Shown here: positions 44,273 to 53,609 of the stretch, piece after piece
How the letters are laid out: each line of letters starts with the position of its first letter
How positions within the stretch are numbered: the first letter of the stretch is position 1
From: an uncultured Prevotellaceae bacterium
Lineage (GTDB): Bacteria > Bacteroidota > Bacteroidia > Bacteroidales > Bacteroidaceae
Direction of reading: 5' to 3'
DNA length: 64,000 bases
Assembly: GCA_902774815.1 (NCBI GenBank)
Contig: CACYJV010000011.1
Span: 124,001-188,000 of the forward strand
Notes under the pieces: generated by a model
The model's database searches: none
What the model saw: only the letters and a program-made list of their open reading frames with translations
What the model was told of the DNA's origin: nothing
Position numbers and translations under genes: made by a program

Positions 44273-44293
44273 GCGTTTCAAGAACTGAAACGC
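44273..44293 (-). promoter_or_regulatory. Hairpin in the rho leader
   Basis: Perfect 8-bp stem GCGTTTCA / TGAAACGC with a 5-base loop, inside the 77-base rho leader and 33 bases upstream of the ATG. It has no T run, so an attenuation or binding-site role is more likely than termination. Confidence 0.45.
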
Positions 44294-44317
44294 GCGGTTG
44301 TTTTTTCAAAACCGATG

Positions 44318-44325
44318 CAAAGTTA
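44318..44325 (-). promoter_or_regulatory. -7 element TAACTTTG for rho
   Basis: TAACTTTG on the minus strand, 77 bases before the rho ATG. Confidence 0.6.
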
Positions 44326-44401
44326 CAAAAAAGTTTCTTTATAAGTGATTGAAACTTTGAGTTTTTTCGGCTTTTAACAAAAATTATTGATAAGCATCAA
44401 T

Positions 44402-44433
44402 AAAAGAAAAGGCTTACCTTGCGGCAAGCCTTT
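44402..44433 (-). terminator. Terminator after rpsA
   Basis: Perfect 8-bp stem AAAGGCTT / AAGCCTTT (44408-44415 and 44426-44433). On the minus strand it is followed by TCTTTTATT. Confidence 0.75.
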
Positions 44434-44472
44434 CCTTACTATATAAATAATGTGTAGTCCCGATACAGACGA

Positions 44473-46248
44473 TTACTCGCCCTTCTCAAGCTTAGCCTTC
44501 AGCTCTGCCAGAGCGTCGAGGTCGCCAAGCGTGGTGCTTGCAGCGACATTCTGGATGGCGGGAGTGGCGTCCTTCTTAGGAGCAGCCTTGCGGGCAGCAA
44601 CCTTCTTCTCCTCGTCCTTAGCCTCCTCGAAGGTGCGGCTGTGCGACAGGATGATGCGCTTGGTCTCCTTCACGAACTCAATCACCTTGAACTCGAGCTC
44701 CTCACCCTGCTGAGCCTGTGTGCCGTCTGCCTTCACGAGGTGCTTCGGTGTGGCAAAGCCTTCACCGCCTTCGTTGAGCGTGATCACGGCGCCGCGGTCC
44801 ATCATCTCGGTGATCTTACCAATGTGGACGCTACCAGGAGTGTAGAGAGTCTCGTAGGTGTCCCAAGGATTGTCCTCGAGCTGCTTGTGGCCAAGGCTCA
44901 GACGACGGTTCTCCTTGTCAATTTCGAGAACGACAACCTCGATGTCGGCACCTTGCTGAGTGAACTCTGAGGGGTGCTTCACCTTTTTGGTCCAAGAGAG
45001 GTCGCTGATGTGGATCAGACCGTCAACACCCTCTTCGAGCTCAACGAAGATACCGAAGTTGGTGAAGTTGCGAACCTTAGCGTGGTGGCGTGAACCAACA
45101 GGATACTTGGTCTCGATGGCCTCCCACGGATCTTCCTTCAGCTGCTTGATGCCGAGCGACATCTTGCGCTCCTCGCGGTCGAGGGTCAGGATGACAGCCT
45201 CCACCTCGTCGCCGACGTGCAGGAACTCCTGAGCGCTGCGCAGGTGCTGGCTCCAAGACATCTCAGAAACGTGGATCAGGCCCTCAACGCCCGGAGCAAT
45301 CTCAACGAATGCACCGTAGTCGGCGATGACAACAACCTTACCCTTCACGTGGTCGCCAACCTTCAGCTCGCTGTCAAGAGCATCCCAAGGATGCGGGGTA
45401 AGCTGCTTCAGACCGAGAGCGATGCGCTTCTTCTCGTCGTCGAAGTCGAGGATGACAACGTTAATCTTCTGATCGAGCTCGACAACCTCGTGCGGATCGC
45501 TGACGCGGCCCCAAGAGAGATCGGTGATGTGGATGAGTCCGTCAACACCGCCCAGGTCAACGAATACACCGTAAGAAGTGATGTTCTTGACGGTACCTTC
45601 GAGAATCTGACCCTTTTCGAGCTTCGAGATGATTTCCTTCTTCTGTGCTTCCAACTCGGCCTCGATGAGAGCCTTGTGAGAAACAACTACGTTGCGGAAT
45701 TCCTGGTTGATCTTCACAACCTTGAACTCCATGGTCTTTCCTACGAATACGTCGTAGTCGCGTATGGGATGTACGTCGATCTGGCTGCCGGGCAGGAATG
45801 CCTCGATGCCGAATACGTCGACAATCATACCGCCCTTCGTGCGGCACTTGATGTAACCCGTGATGACCTCCTCGTTGTCGAGGGCGGCGTTCACGCGCTC
45901 CCAGCTCTTGCTCAGACGAGCTTTCTTGTGCGAAAGCACCAGCTGGCCTTTCTTGTCTTCAGCGTTCTCCACATAGACCTCCACGGTGTCGCCCACCTTC
46001 AGGTCGGGGTTGTAGCGGAACTCGCTGGCGGCGATGATACCATCGCTCTTGTAACCGATGTTGACGATGACTTCCTTCTTGTCGATGTGCGACACGACGC
46101 CGTCAACTACTTGGTGGTCGGCTACTTTGTTAAGGGTTTCGTCGTAAGCCTTCTGAAGTTCTTCGCGGCTTGCGCCCGTTGATGAACCGTTTTCAAATTC
46201 TTCCCAGTTGAAGTCCTGCAGCGGTTCAATGTTTTTAAGATTTGACAT
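44473..46248 (-). CDS. rpsA: 30S ribosomal protein S1
   Basis: A 591-residue protein with six S1 RNA-binding repeats. The first two are divergent and ribosome-binding; the later ones show repeated FVDLGGVDGLIHITDLSW-type strands and conserved GLKQLTPHPWDAL, GIKQLKEDPWEAI and GHKQLEDNPWDTY linkers. A short Ala/Lys-rich C-terminal tail follows. S1 brings mRNAs lacking strong Shine-Dalgarno sequences to the ribosome, which fits the A-rich leaders in this genome. The gene has a long leader of about 110 bases, which could be the target of S1 autoregulation. Confidence 0.95.
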   Translation of the reverse strand: MSNLKNIEPLQDFNWEEFENGSSTGASREELQKAYDETLNKVADHQVVDGVVSHIDKKEVIVNIGYKSDGIIAASEFRYNPDLKVGDTVEVYVENAEDKKGQLVLSHKKARLSKSWERVNAALDNEEVITGYIKCRTKGGMIVDVFGIEAFLPGSQIDVHPIRDYDVFVGKTMEFKVVKINQEFRNVVVSHKALIEAELEAQKKEIISKLEKGQILEGTVKNITSYGVFVDLGGVDGLIHITDLSWGRVSDPHEVVELDQKINVVILDFDDEKKRIALGLKQLTPHPWDALDSELKVGDHVKGKVVVIADYGAFVEIAPGVEGLIHVSEMSWSQHLRSAQEFLHVGDEVEAVILTLDREERKMSLGIKQLKEDPWEAIETKYPVGSRHHAKVRNFTNFGIFVELEEGVDGLIHISDLSWTKKVKHPSEFTQQGADIEVVVLEIDKENRRLSLGHKQLEDNPWDTYETLYTPGSVHIGKITEMMDRGAVITLNEGGEGFATPKHLVKADGTQAQQGEELEFKVIEFVKETKRIILSHSRTFEEAKDEEKKVAARKAAPKKDATPAIQNVAASTTLGDLDALAELKAKLEKGE

Positions 46249-46359
46249 AAATGTTAATTAAAAAAGTTTGTAATGAAATAAAGTTAGACTTTATGTTAAT
46301 TCACGATGCCCAACGGCTTCTTTGCCCATTGCTGGTCTCCGAAAGCCGCAAAGCGGCTG

Positions 46360-46367
46360 CAAAGTTA
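46360..46367 (-). promoter_or_regulatory. -7 element TAACTTTG for rpsA
   Basis: TAACTTTG on the minus strand, 111 bases before the ATG. It gives a long AT-rich leader. Confidence 0.6.
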
Positions 46368-46483
46368 CGCTTTTTCTTTGCATTATGCGTGCGCGTGCAA
46401 GTGTTTTCCTATTTATTTAAGCAACTTTAACATATTATTCGTGTTTTTATCGCTTACGGATAGGTGGATTGAAGGATTTTTTG

Positions 46484-46491
46484 TAAATTTG
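46484..46491 (+). promoter_or_regulatory. -7 element TAAATTTG for pfkA
   Basis: TAAATTTG, 25 bases upstream of the pfkA ATG at 46517. It is divergent from rpsA. Confidence 0.6.
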
Positions 46492-46516
46492 CAACATAAT
46501 CAAACTTGAATTTATT

Positions 46517-47494
46517 ATGGCAAAAATCAAGACTATTGGTGTGCTGACCTCTGGTGGGGATGCACCTGGAATGAATGCAGCAATACGTGCGGTGACGCGT
46601 GCAGGTATCTACAATGGTTTTCACGTGAAAGGCATCTATCGTGGTTACGAGGGTCTGATGAACGGCGAGATTCGCGAGTTCACGACCGAAAACGTGAGTG
46701 GTATCATCAATCAGGGCGGCACCATCTTGAAGACTGCACGCTCGAAGGATTTCGCGACGCCTGAGGGTAGGGAGCGTGCCTGGCAGCAGTTGCAGGCCAA
46801 CGACATTCAGGCACTCGTCGTGATTGGCGGCAACGGTTCGCTGACTGGTGCGATGGAGCTTGCCCGTGAGTACGACATCTGCTGTATAGGCTTGCCGGGA
46901 ACCATTGACAACGACCTCTATGGCACCGACTCGACCATCGGCTACGACACGACGATGAACACTATCATGGAATGTGTCGACCGTATTCGCGACACGGCAC
47001 AAAGCCACGAGCGCATCTTCTTCGTCGAGGTGATGGGCCGCGATGCCGGTTTCCTGGCTCAGAACTCAGCCATCGCCTGTGGAGCCGAGGCAGCCATCAT
47101 TCCGGAGGACATGTCGCGCGTCGACCAGCTGGCGCGTTTCATGGAGCGTGGCATCAGAAAGTCGAAGAAATCGTGCATCGTCATCGTCTCGGAGAGTCCG
47201 AAGTGTGGTGCCATGTACTATGCCGACCGTGTGAAAAAGGAGTTCCCGCAGTTCGACGTGCGCGTGAGTATTCTCGGCCATCTGCAGCGTGGAGGCAGCC
47301 CGACGGCGCACGACCGTATCCTGGCAAGTCGCACTGGCGTCGGTGCCATCGAGGCAATCATTCAGGGACAACGCAACATCATGATTGGCGTTCGCAACAA
47401 CGAAGTCGTCTATGTACCGCTCTCTGAGGCCATCCGTCAGGACAAGCCTTTCGACAAGAAGCTGTTCAAGGTGCTCGACGAGCTGAGCATTTGA
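46517..47494 (+). CDS. pfkA: ATP-dependent 6-phosphofructokinase
   Basis: A 325-residue glycolytic enzyme that phosphorylates fructose 6-phosphate. ATP- and substrate-binding motifs are intact: [22 protein letters not shown], the catalytic GTIDNDL with [19 protein letters not shown] and [13 protein letters not shown]. The GGNGS rather than GGDGS variant at the ATP loop keeps the glycines. Length is standard for the bacterial allosteric type. A 22-bp repeat array occupies most of the interval downstream. Confidence 0.95.
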   Translation: MAKIKTIGVLTSGGDAPGMNAAIRAVTRAGIYNGFHVKGIYRGYEGLMNGEIREFTTENVSGIINQGGTILKTARSKDFATPEGRERAWQQLQANDIQALVVIGGNGSLTGAMELAREYDICCIGLPGTIDNDLYGTDSTIGYDTTMNTIMECVDRIRDTAQSHERIFFVEVMGRDAGFLAQNSAIACGAEAAIIPEDMSRVDQLARFMERGIRKSKKSCIVIVSESPKCGAMYYADRVKKEFPQFDVRVSILGHLQRGGSPTAHDRILASRTGVGAIEAIIQGQRNIMIGVRNNEVVYVPLSEAIRQDKPFDKKLFKVLDELSI

Positions 47495-47564
47495 TGCATC
47501 GGAGTAGTTCCGTTCCGTCTGGACATACAATCTCTCTTTCACATAATAGTCATGCTTCGTGCCC

Positions 47565-47812
47565 AATACAGTAATGCTCTGTAAGGCACGGAGCATTCTT
47601 TTGTATGCTGAGGAGCTTAGCTCTGTACTTTACGGAGAATAGCTCTATACTTTACAGAGCATAGCTCTATAGCTTGTAGGGCATTGCTTTGTACCTGATG
47701 GAGCATTGCTTTGCAACCTGTAGAGCATATTTTATACCCTGTAAAGCATAGCTCTGTAACAAAGAAAGCGATGCCTTACGACATGTAAAGCACCGCTTTG
47801 TTGTACTCTGTG
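47565..47812 (+). repeat. Degenerate ~22-bp tandem array, cluster B
   Basis: About eleven units of 21-23 bases fill the interval between convergent pfkA and uxaB. Examples are GAGCATAGCTCTATAGCTTGTAG, GAGCATTGCTTTGCAACCTG and AAGCATAGCTCTGTAACAAAG. The core AGCATTGCT or AGCATAGCT is a near-palindrome and is the best-kept part of each unit. Confidence 0.75.
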
Positions 47813-47826
47813 AGTTGATGAAGCGC

Positions 47827-49305
47827 TTAGAGGATGGTCTTCACTGCCTCCAGCATGCCCTTCTCCTGAATCAGGTCGAGGTCTTTCTTGACGAGTTCGG
47901 CCAGACCTGGCACATTGTGAAGGTCCTCGCCCCAGATGAAGTCGGCTGCAAGCACGCCGTCGGCAACCTTCTGCGTGTCGCCTGTTGCCCACAGATCCTT
48001 CAGCAGTTGCATGATCTTCTCGTCGTCGTTCGGCACGATTTCGGCACCGTCCTCACGTACTCCGCCCTTGTAGTAAGTGATGATGGCAGCGAGGCCAAAC
48101 ACCAGTCCCTCAGGCAGTTGTCCCTTGCGCTCAAGATAAGTCTTCACGCCTGGCAGGTCACGGGCCTGGAACTTCGGGAACGAGTTCAGCATGATGCTCG
48201 TCACCTGGTGGTCGACGTACGGATTGTTGAAGCGCTCCAGCACGTCGGAAGCAAACTGCTCGAGCTCGTCCTTCGGCAGATTGAGCGTCTCCATGAGCTC
48301 CTCGAACTGCACTTTGTGGATGTACTTGCCCAGCACTGGATGGTTGCAGGCATCGCGAACGATGTTGACACCACTCAGATAGGTGACAGGCGAAAGAACG
48401 GTGTGCGGGCCGTTGAGCAGCGTCACCTTGCGCTCGTGGTAAGGTTTCTCGCTCTCGGCGATGAGCACGTGCAGTCCAGCCTTCTCGGCAGGGAACTCGC
48501 GGCGCAGCTCTTCGCAGGTCATGTTCTCGGCTTTCTCAATCACCCAGAGGTGGAAAATCTCAGCCTGAACGACGAGGTTGTCCTTGTAACCAATCTTCTG
48601 CTGTATGTCGGCAATCTCCTTGCGCGGGAATCCGGGAACGATGCGGTCGACAAGCGTAGCGCAGACATAGTTGTACTTCGTGAACCACTCCTTGAATCCT
48701 TCGTAGTCGGCACCGAAGTCGTCCTTCCACAGCTCGATATACTTGTAGATGCACTCCTTCAGGTGGTGGCCGTTAAGGAATATCAACTCGCAAGGCATGA
48801 TGATGAGTCCCTTCGAGGGATCGCCGCCAAACGTCTGATAACGACGATAGAGCAGCTGCACCAGCTTGCCGGGATAGCTGCTTGCGGGAGCGTCGCTGAG
48901 TTTACATTCGGGGTCGAAGGCGATACCAGCCTCCGTGGTGTTGGAAATGACAAAGCGAATCTCGGGCTGCTCGGCAAGTGCCATGAACGCCCAGTTCTGC
49001 GTGTAGGGATTAAGGGCACGGCTGATGACGTCGATGCGCTCCAGTGAGTTCACGGCCTCACCGTTGAGCCTTCCCTGCAGATTGACGTGGTAGAGGCAGT
49101 CCTGACCGTTGAGCCAGTCGACCATTCCGCGCTCGATGGGCTGTACGACGACAACGCTGCCGTTGAAGTTCGTCTTCTGATTCATGTTCCAGAGAATCCA
49201 ATCAACAAAAGCACGAAGGAAGTTACCCTCGCCAAACTGGATGACTCTTTCAGGCATAGTGCTCTTCGGAGCATACTGCCTGTTCAATGGCATTAACTTT
49301 TCCAT
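47827..49305 (-). CDS. uxaB: Tagaturonate reductase
   Basis: A 492-residue member of the mannitol-dehydrogenase superfamily, start ATG 49305 (MEKLMPLNRQ). The N-terminal Rossmann domain has VIQFGEGNFLRAFVDW and the middle has VISNTTEAGIAF. The catalytic region shows PCELIFLNGHHLKE and later CATLVDRIVPGFPR with AEIFHLWVIE, which are characteristic of UxaB. It reduces D-tagaturonate to D-altronate with NADH, the second step of galacturonate breakdown. The gene has its own promoter and does not share an operon with uxuB. Confidence 0.92.
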   Translation of the reverse strand: MEKLMPLNRQYAPKSTMPERVIQFGEGNFLRAFVDWILWNMNQKTNFNGSVVVVQPIERGMVDWLNGQDCLYHVNLQGRLNGEAVNSLERIDVISRALNPYTQNWAFMALAEQPEIRFVISNTTEAGIAFDPECKLSDAPASSYPGKLVQLLYRRYQTFGGDPSKGLIIMPCELIFLNGHHLKECIYKYIELWKDDFGADYEGFKEWFTKYNYVCATLVDRIVPGFPRKEIADIQQKIGYKDNLVVQAEIFHLWVIEKAENMTCEELRREFPAEKAGLHVLIAESEKPYHERKVTLLNGPHTVLSPVTYLSGVNIVRDACNHPVLGKYIHKVQFEELMETLNLPKDELEQFASDVLERFNNPYVDHQVTSIMLNSFPKFQARDLPGVKTYLERKGQLPEGLVFGLAAIITYYKGGVREDGAEIVPNDDEKIMQLLKDLWATGDTQKVADGVLAADFIWGEDLHNVPGLAELVKKDLDLIQEKGMLEAVKTIL

Positions 49306-49359
49306 GTTGTTCTTTTTCTTGATGATATGGTTTTTGGTTATTATGCTTATACACTTCTG

Positions 49360-49367
49360 CAAAGATA
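49360..49367 (-). promoter_or_regulatory. -7 element TATCTTTG for uxaB
   Basis: TATCTTTG on the minus strand, 54 bases before the uxaB ATG. Confidence 0.6.
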
Positions 49368-49450
49368 CTAAATAATTATCAGTTTGAAGAAACCATTAAC
49401 CAACATTAACACGTAGTGCCTGCTGACCGTTCAGAGGGCAGGGGAGGGCG

Positions 49451-51037
49451 CTATCGGGCTGAAACATACTTGTGCAGGGTTGCCCTGACGGCACCTTTCC
49501 CTGCAAAGAGTTCGCGCACCATGCCTTCGATCTGCTCGCCAAAACCAGCCTCGTAGAGGTCAAGACCGAACACGTCCTTACGAGAATAGAGTTGGTGAAG
49601 GCACGACAGGTCTTGGTCGGGCTTGCCAATCTGCAGCGGTTCGACGATTGCTTGTAGTTCGCTCAGCATAGGATCGGGCGACGGCTGGAAGGCGTTTCCT
49701 TCGTCGTCAATGCCTTTCAAGTAGCGGGCATAGCCGGCTAAGGTGAGCGGAATGAGCACGAGGTTCTGCGTGTCGAGGCCTCGGTTGAGGTACTTCTTGA
49801 TGGTCTCACCAAAGCGGATGGGCAACTTCTGCGATGTGTCCATGGCTATACGCTGAGGGGCATCTGGCATGAAAGGATTCGGCAGACGACGGTTAATGAC
49901 AGCTCCGATGAACTCATACGGGTTCAAGACGCCAGGATCGGTCACCACGGGCATGGCCTCGATGTAGCCGATCTTTTGTACGAAGGCACGCAAGTCAGGG
50001 TCGGCCATCTCGGCTGAGATGAGCGTATAGCCCAACATGCAGCCATAGATGCTCATCGCCGTATGCAGGGGATTAAGGCATGTGGTCACTTTCATCGTCT
50101 CCACCTTGTCGACGGTCTCACGTGTCGTGTAGAGTGCACCACCCAGATCGAGTGGCGGACGGCCGTTGGTGTAGTGGTCTTCGATGACCAGATATTGCAC
50201 TTCCTCAGCATTTACGAATGGTGCTGTGAAGGTGTGTCGCTCGGTTTCTATGTAGTTGTTGTCCTCGAATCCGTCCTCGGCCAACATTTGCTTCACCTTC
50301 TCGTGTGGACGCGGCGTGATTTTGTCGATCATCGACCAGGGGAAAGTAATCTTCGTCTCGTCATTCAGGTAGTCAAGGAACTCCTGCGGAACGAGTCCGT
50401 CTTTTTGCCAACGTTCGGCATAGGCAAATACCCCGGCACGTACGCGGTCGCCGTTGTGCGAGCAGTTGTCCATCGATTGCAGTGTCAGAGGCAGTCGTCC
50501 TGCCTGATAGCGCTCGTAGAGTAGTGCGCAAACCTTGCCCATGGCCAGCACGGGCAAAAGGCCCCGCTCCAGGTCGGCAGGTGCTACGCCATAGCCTTTT
50601 TCCGTGATCGTGAACGACACCATCTGCAAAGAAGGCTTGCGGAAGATTTCGACGAGACGCTTCCAATCGTCAAACTGCGGGTCGGCCTTCAGTGCCTCGG
50701 TCACCGAAGCGATGACTTTCTTCTCGATGGTGCCCGTCGATTGCAGGCTTACGAGCAACGAGAGGTTCTCGTAGGGTTTGTAGGCTTTGTCGACGACCTC
50801 GAAATCGAAGGTCTCGGCAACGATGACGCCGCGGTCGTAACGGCCTGTGTTGAGTGCGTCGTTGAGGATGGCTGCCGGGAAGGCACGGAAGATGTTGCCA
50901 CCGCCAAAGTGCACCCATGTGGGTTCCTCGTAGGTTTTTCTTACAACTGCTTTGCGATCGAATTTAGGAAGTTGGTAGCCCTTGGCTTCCCATTCCTTGG
51001 CATCGAACTGCCCTGAAAGGATGTCAGTTAGTTTCAT
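49451..51037 (-). CDS. uxuB: Mannitol dehydrogenase family protein, probable fructuronate reductase
   Basis: A 528-residue NAD-dependent oxidoreductase. The NAD-binding segment VHFGGGNIFRAF is near residue 44, and the C-terminal mannitol-dehydrogenase domain has TCLNPLHTAMSIYGCMLGY, VTDPGVLNPYEF and NRRLPNPFMPDAPQRIAMDTSQKLPIRFG. The gene directly follows uxuA with a 5-base gap, which supports reduction of D-fructuronate to D-mannonate. The sequence alone would also allow mannitol or another polyol as substrate. Confidence 0.85.
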   Translation of the reverse strand: MKLTDILSGQFDAKEWEAKGYQLPKFDRKAVVRKTYEEPTWVHFGGGNIFRAFPAAILNDALNTGRYDRGVIVAETFDFEVVDKAYKPYENLSLLVSLQSTGTIEKKVIASVTEALKADPQFDDWKRLVEIFRKPSLQMVSFTITEKGYGVAPADLERGLLPVLAMGKVCALLYERYQAGRLPLTLQSMDNCSHNGDRVRAGVFAYAERWQKDGLVPQEFLDYLNDETKITFPWSMIDKITPRPHEKVKQMLAEDGFEDNNYIETERHTFTAPFVNAEEVQYLVIEDHYTNGRPPLDLGGALYTTRETVDKVETMKVTTCLNPLHTAMSIYGCMLGYTLISAEMADPDLRAFVQKIGYIEAMPVVTDPGVLNPYEFIGAVINRRLPNPFMPDAPQRIAMDTSQKLPIRFGETIKKYLNRGLDTQNLVLIPLTLAGYARYLKGIDDEGNAFQPSPDPMLSELQAIVEPLQIGKPDQDLSCLHQLYSRKDVFGLDLYEAGFGEQIEGMVRELFAGKGAVRATLHKYVSAR

Positions 51038-51042
51038 GATGA

Positions 51043-52296
51043 TTAGTCGAAAAATCCAGGTTGTTTGTAGTTGATTCCTAATTCACGGTCGACGGTTGCA
51101 AGGATGCCCTGCACCTGTCCGAGTGCAAACATTCGGCCGAGCAGCGTATAGCCGGCGTTGTGGCCATGACTCGATTCGTCCATGATGCCGCCAGGCTCGT
51201 CGGTGAAGGTCATGCCATGGTCGACGCGCATAGGGAGCTGCGGGTTCTCCTTCTCGAAGATGCGGCAAAGCTCAATGATGTCTGCGCGTCCGCCCAGGTG
51301 GCTGGCTTCTGTGAAGTCGCCGTTGGGGAAGATATGGCATGAGCGTAGGTGCACGAAGTGGGTGCGTGGGGCAAACTTGTGAGCCATCTCGACCACGTTG
51401 TTGTAGGCACCTGCACTGAGCGAACCGGCACAGAAGGTCAGTCCGTTGTGCTTGTTGGGCACGGCATTGAGGAACCACTCGATGTCTTCCTCGGTGCGTA
51501 CGATACGGGGCAGACCGAGCACTTCGATAGGTGGATCGTCGGGATGAACGCACATGTTCATGCCGCACTCCTCGCAAACCGGCATAATGGCCTCAAGGAA
51601 ATATTTCATGTTGGCCCTTAGCTGCTGCTTGTCGATGCCTTTGTACAGGTTGAGGAACTCGCGGAACTTCTGCAGGGGAGCCTCGTCGTTCTCGCTGAAG
51701 TTGCCGCTTACGAAGCCCTGAGTCTTGATGACGATGTTCTCGACAAGCTTGTGGTCTTTCTCCGGCGTCATGTGCTTGGCCAGTTCATCGGCCTCGGCCA
51801 GCACGTTGCGCCCTTCGCCTACGCCCTTTGGGAATTTTAGTTGGGCCCATTCCTCTCGTGCACCTTCGCGTTTCAGCAGATAGATGTCGAAATAGGCAAA
51901 CTCTGCATAGTTGAAGTAGAGGTTTGTGGCACCGTTGGGATTCTCGTGTTGCAGGTCGGTGCGAGCCCAGTCGAGCACAGGCATGAAGTTGTAGCAGATG
52001 CAATGGATACCCTCTGCCGACAGGTTGCGGAGCGACTCTTTATAGACTTCAATCTGATGATCGCGGTCGGGACCTCCGTATTTAATGGTTTCAACAACTG
52101 GAAGGCTTTCGACAACACTCCACTTCATGCCGTAGCTCTCGATGTATTCGCGCAGATCACGAATTTTTTCGCGGGTCCATACTTCGCCAAGCGGCACGTC
52201 GTGGAGGGCTGTGACGATGCCCTCAACACCAATTTGTCTGAGCATGGCAAGCGTAATCTTGTCTTTCTTGCCAAACCATCTCCAGGTTCTTTCCAT
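51043..52296 (-). CDS. uxuA: Mannonate dehydratase
   Basis: A 417-residue TIM-barrel enzyme that dehydrates D-mannonate to 2-keto-3-deoxygluconate. The opening RTWRWFGKKDKITLAMLRQIG is diagnostic, as are ICYNFMPVLDWARTDL, the metal ligands in CVHPDDPP and FCAGSLSAG, and HLRSCHIFP with RVDHGMTF near the C terminus. It includes the extra helical insertion (KREGAREEWAQLKFP) seen in many homologues. It is the middle gene of the three-gene minus-strand operon. Confidence 0.96.
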   Translation of the reverse strand: MERTWRWFGKKDKITLAMLRQIGVEGIVTALHDVPLGEVWTREKIRDLREYIESYGMKWSVVESLPVVETIKYGGPDRDHQIEVYKESLRNLSAEGIHCICYNFMPVLDWARTDLQHENPNGATNLYFNYAEFAYFDIYLLKREGAREEWAQLKFPKGVGEGRNVLAEADELAKHMTPEKDHKLVENIVIKTQGFVSGNFSENDEAPLQKFREFLNLYKGIDKQQLRANMKYFLEAIMPVCEECGMNMCVHPDDPPIEVLGLPRIVRTEEDIEWFLNAVPNKHNGLTFCAGSLSAGAYNNVVEMAHKFAPRTHFVHLRSCHIFPNGDFTEASHLGGRADIIELCRIFEKENPQLPMRVDHGMTFTDEPGGIMDESSHGHNAGYTLLGRMFALGQVQGILATVDRELGINYKQPGFFD

Positions 52297-52310
52297 AGTT
52301 TATCGTTGTA

Positions 52311-53480
52311 TTAGTGAATGTTAATATCGTATCCGTCGTTGGGTGCGGGCTCAATGCCCAGTAGTTTGCACACGAAGTTGTAGACGCAGACGTTGGGGAA
52401 ATCAGGCAGCGTCGTGTGCGGAATGTCCGGTCCGATGGCGCGGAAGAGAGCGTGCATCTCCTGCAGGTTCGGGTCATAGCCGTGTGTACCTCCGGCTTCT
52501 ATCGGTTTCTCATAGACGATGTAGCCGATGTCGGGCAATACAATCACGTCGCCAATGCGCGAAGAAGTGCCATAGTGCAGGTAGGCAGGAACCTCATTCT
52601 TGCGCCATACTTTTGCATGGTCAATATCTCGCAGGGCATTATAGATGGAGTCGGTGCATCCTGGGTTGGCATAGACGCATGCCGGAATCTCGCCCACGAC
52701 ATCACGCACCCATTCGGGTTTCAGCAGATGGGCTATGCGTATGGCATGCGTTGAGTCGACCCATGCCATGCCGTGGTCTGAGACAACGACCAGATTGGTG
52801 GTCTTTTGCAAGTTGTGGCGGCACAGCGTAGTGTAAAGATGTCCGATGAGCGAATCTACTCGCATCACAGCCCGCCTTGTTTCCTTTCCCTGTGGACCAT
52901 GGCGATGACCTTTGGAGTCGGGTTCTTCCAGATAAGCCATGATGAGTTGTGGCCGCTCTTCCGTTGGCTTAGCCAACTGAGCGATAATGCCATTGATGCG
53001 TTGTTCGAGCGAGAGGCGGGGCTTTGCATCATAATTATAATAGGTGTCGGGATGCTGTCCGAGAATGGCAACGTCGGAACCGGGCCAGTAGAAAACAGCA
53101 GTGCGAAGTCCTTGTCGTTTGGCTGTGATCCAGATGGGTTCGCCACCGTAATACTTTGGGTTGAACTTCTGTTCGGCATTGCCAAGCGAGAACACTTCGC
53201 CCGTAGCTACGTCGAGAAATGAGTTCGCCACGATGCCATGGTGATCGGGGTAGAGACCGGTTGCAAGTGTATAATGATTGGGGAAGGTTTTCGATGGAAA
53301 CGAGGGGATGAGTCCTGCCGACATTCCGTTTTCGGCCATGAAATCGAATGTGGGAGTATCGTACCATTCAGGATAGTCTGCCCTGCATCCGTCGAGCGAA
53401 ATCAAGATGGTTGTGTGCTGTCCCAAAGTCGTTAACAGCATTGAAAACGAGCACGAAATAAAGAGAAATAGTCTTTTCAT
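52311..53480 (-). CDS. Secreted type I phosphodiesterase / nucleotide pyrophosphatase
   Basis: A 389-residue alkaline-phosphatase-superfamily enzyme with a signal peptide (cleavage near TLGQ). Metal and nucleophile motifs follow the NPP pattern: Asp in ISLDGCRADY, the nucleophilic Thr in SKTFPNHYTL, GLYPDHHGIVAN, YLEEPDSKGHRHGP, VVVSDHGMA and a final GTHGYDP. NPP enzymes cleave phosphodiester or pyrophosphate bonds in nucleotides, nucleotide sugars or lysophospholipids. It is the first gene of the uxuA-uxuB transcript, 14 bases before uxuA, which is an unexpected partner for uronate catabolism. Confidence 0.88.
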   Translation of the reverse strand: MKRLFLFISCSFSMLLTTLGQHTTILISLDGCRADYPEWYDTPTFDFMAENGMSAGLIPSFPSKTFPNHYTLATGLYPDHHGIVANSFLDVATGEVFSLGNAEQKFNPKYYGGEPIWITAKRQGLRTAVFYWPGSDVAILGQHPDTYYNYDAKPRLSLEQRINGIIAQLAKPTEERPQLIMAYLEEPDSKGHRHGPQGKETRRAVMRVDSLIGHLYTTLCRHNLQKTTNLVVVSDHGMAWVDSTHAIRIAHLLKPEWVRDVVGEIPACVYANPGCTDSIYNALRDIDHAKVWRKNEVPAYLHYGTSSRIGDVIVLPDIGYIVYEKPIEAGGTHGYDPNLQEMHALFRAIGPDIPHTTLPDFPNVCVYNFVCKLLGIEPAPNDGYDINIH

Positions 53481-53503
53481 GTAATATATTTTTATTTGTG
53501 TGG

Positions 53504-53511
53504 CAAAGTTA
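53504..53511 (-). promoter_or_regulatory. -7 element TAACTTTG for the NPP-uxuAB operon
   Basis: TAACTTTG on the minus strand, 23 bases before the ATG at 53480. Confidence 0.6.
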
Positions 53512-53565
53512 CGACTTTTTTTGAAAAAAAAAGCCGAAAAGATGTTTTATTTCAAATTAAATAAC

Positions 53566-53573
53566 TACTTTTG
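53566..53573 (+). promoter_or_regulatory. -7 element TACTTTTG for the HTH regulator gene
   Basis: TACTTTTG, 36 bases upstream of the ATG at 53610. It is divergent from the NPP-uxuAB promoter. Confidence 0.6.
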
Positions 53574-53609
53574 CATACTCTTTTGGAGTTTCCTTAAACA
53601 AATTATATT

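Noticed and set aside
47815-49047. A 410-codon plus-strand frame over uxaB
   Set aside because: Antisense to a conserved enzyme and lacking any family resemblance.
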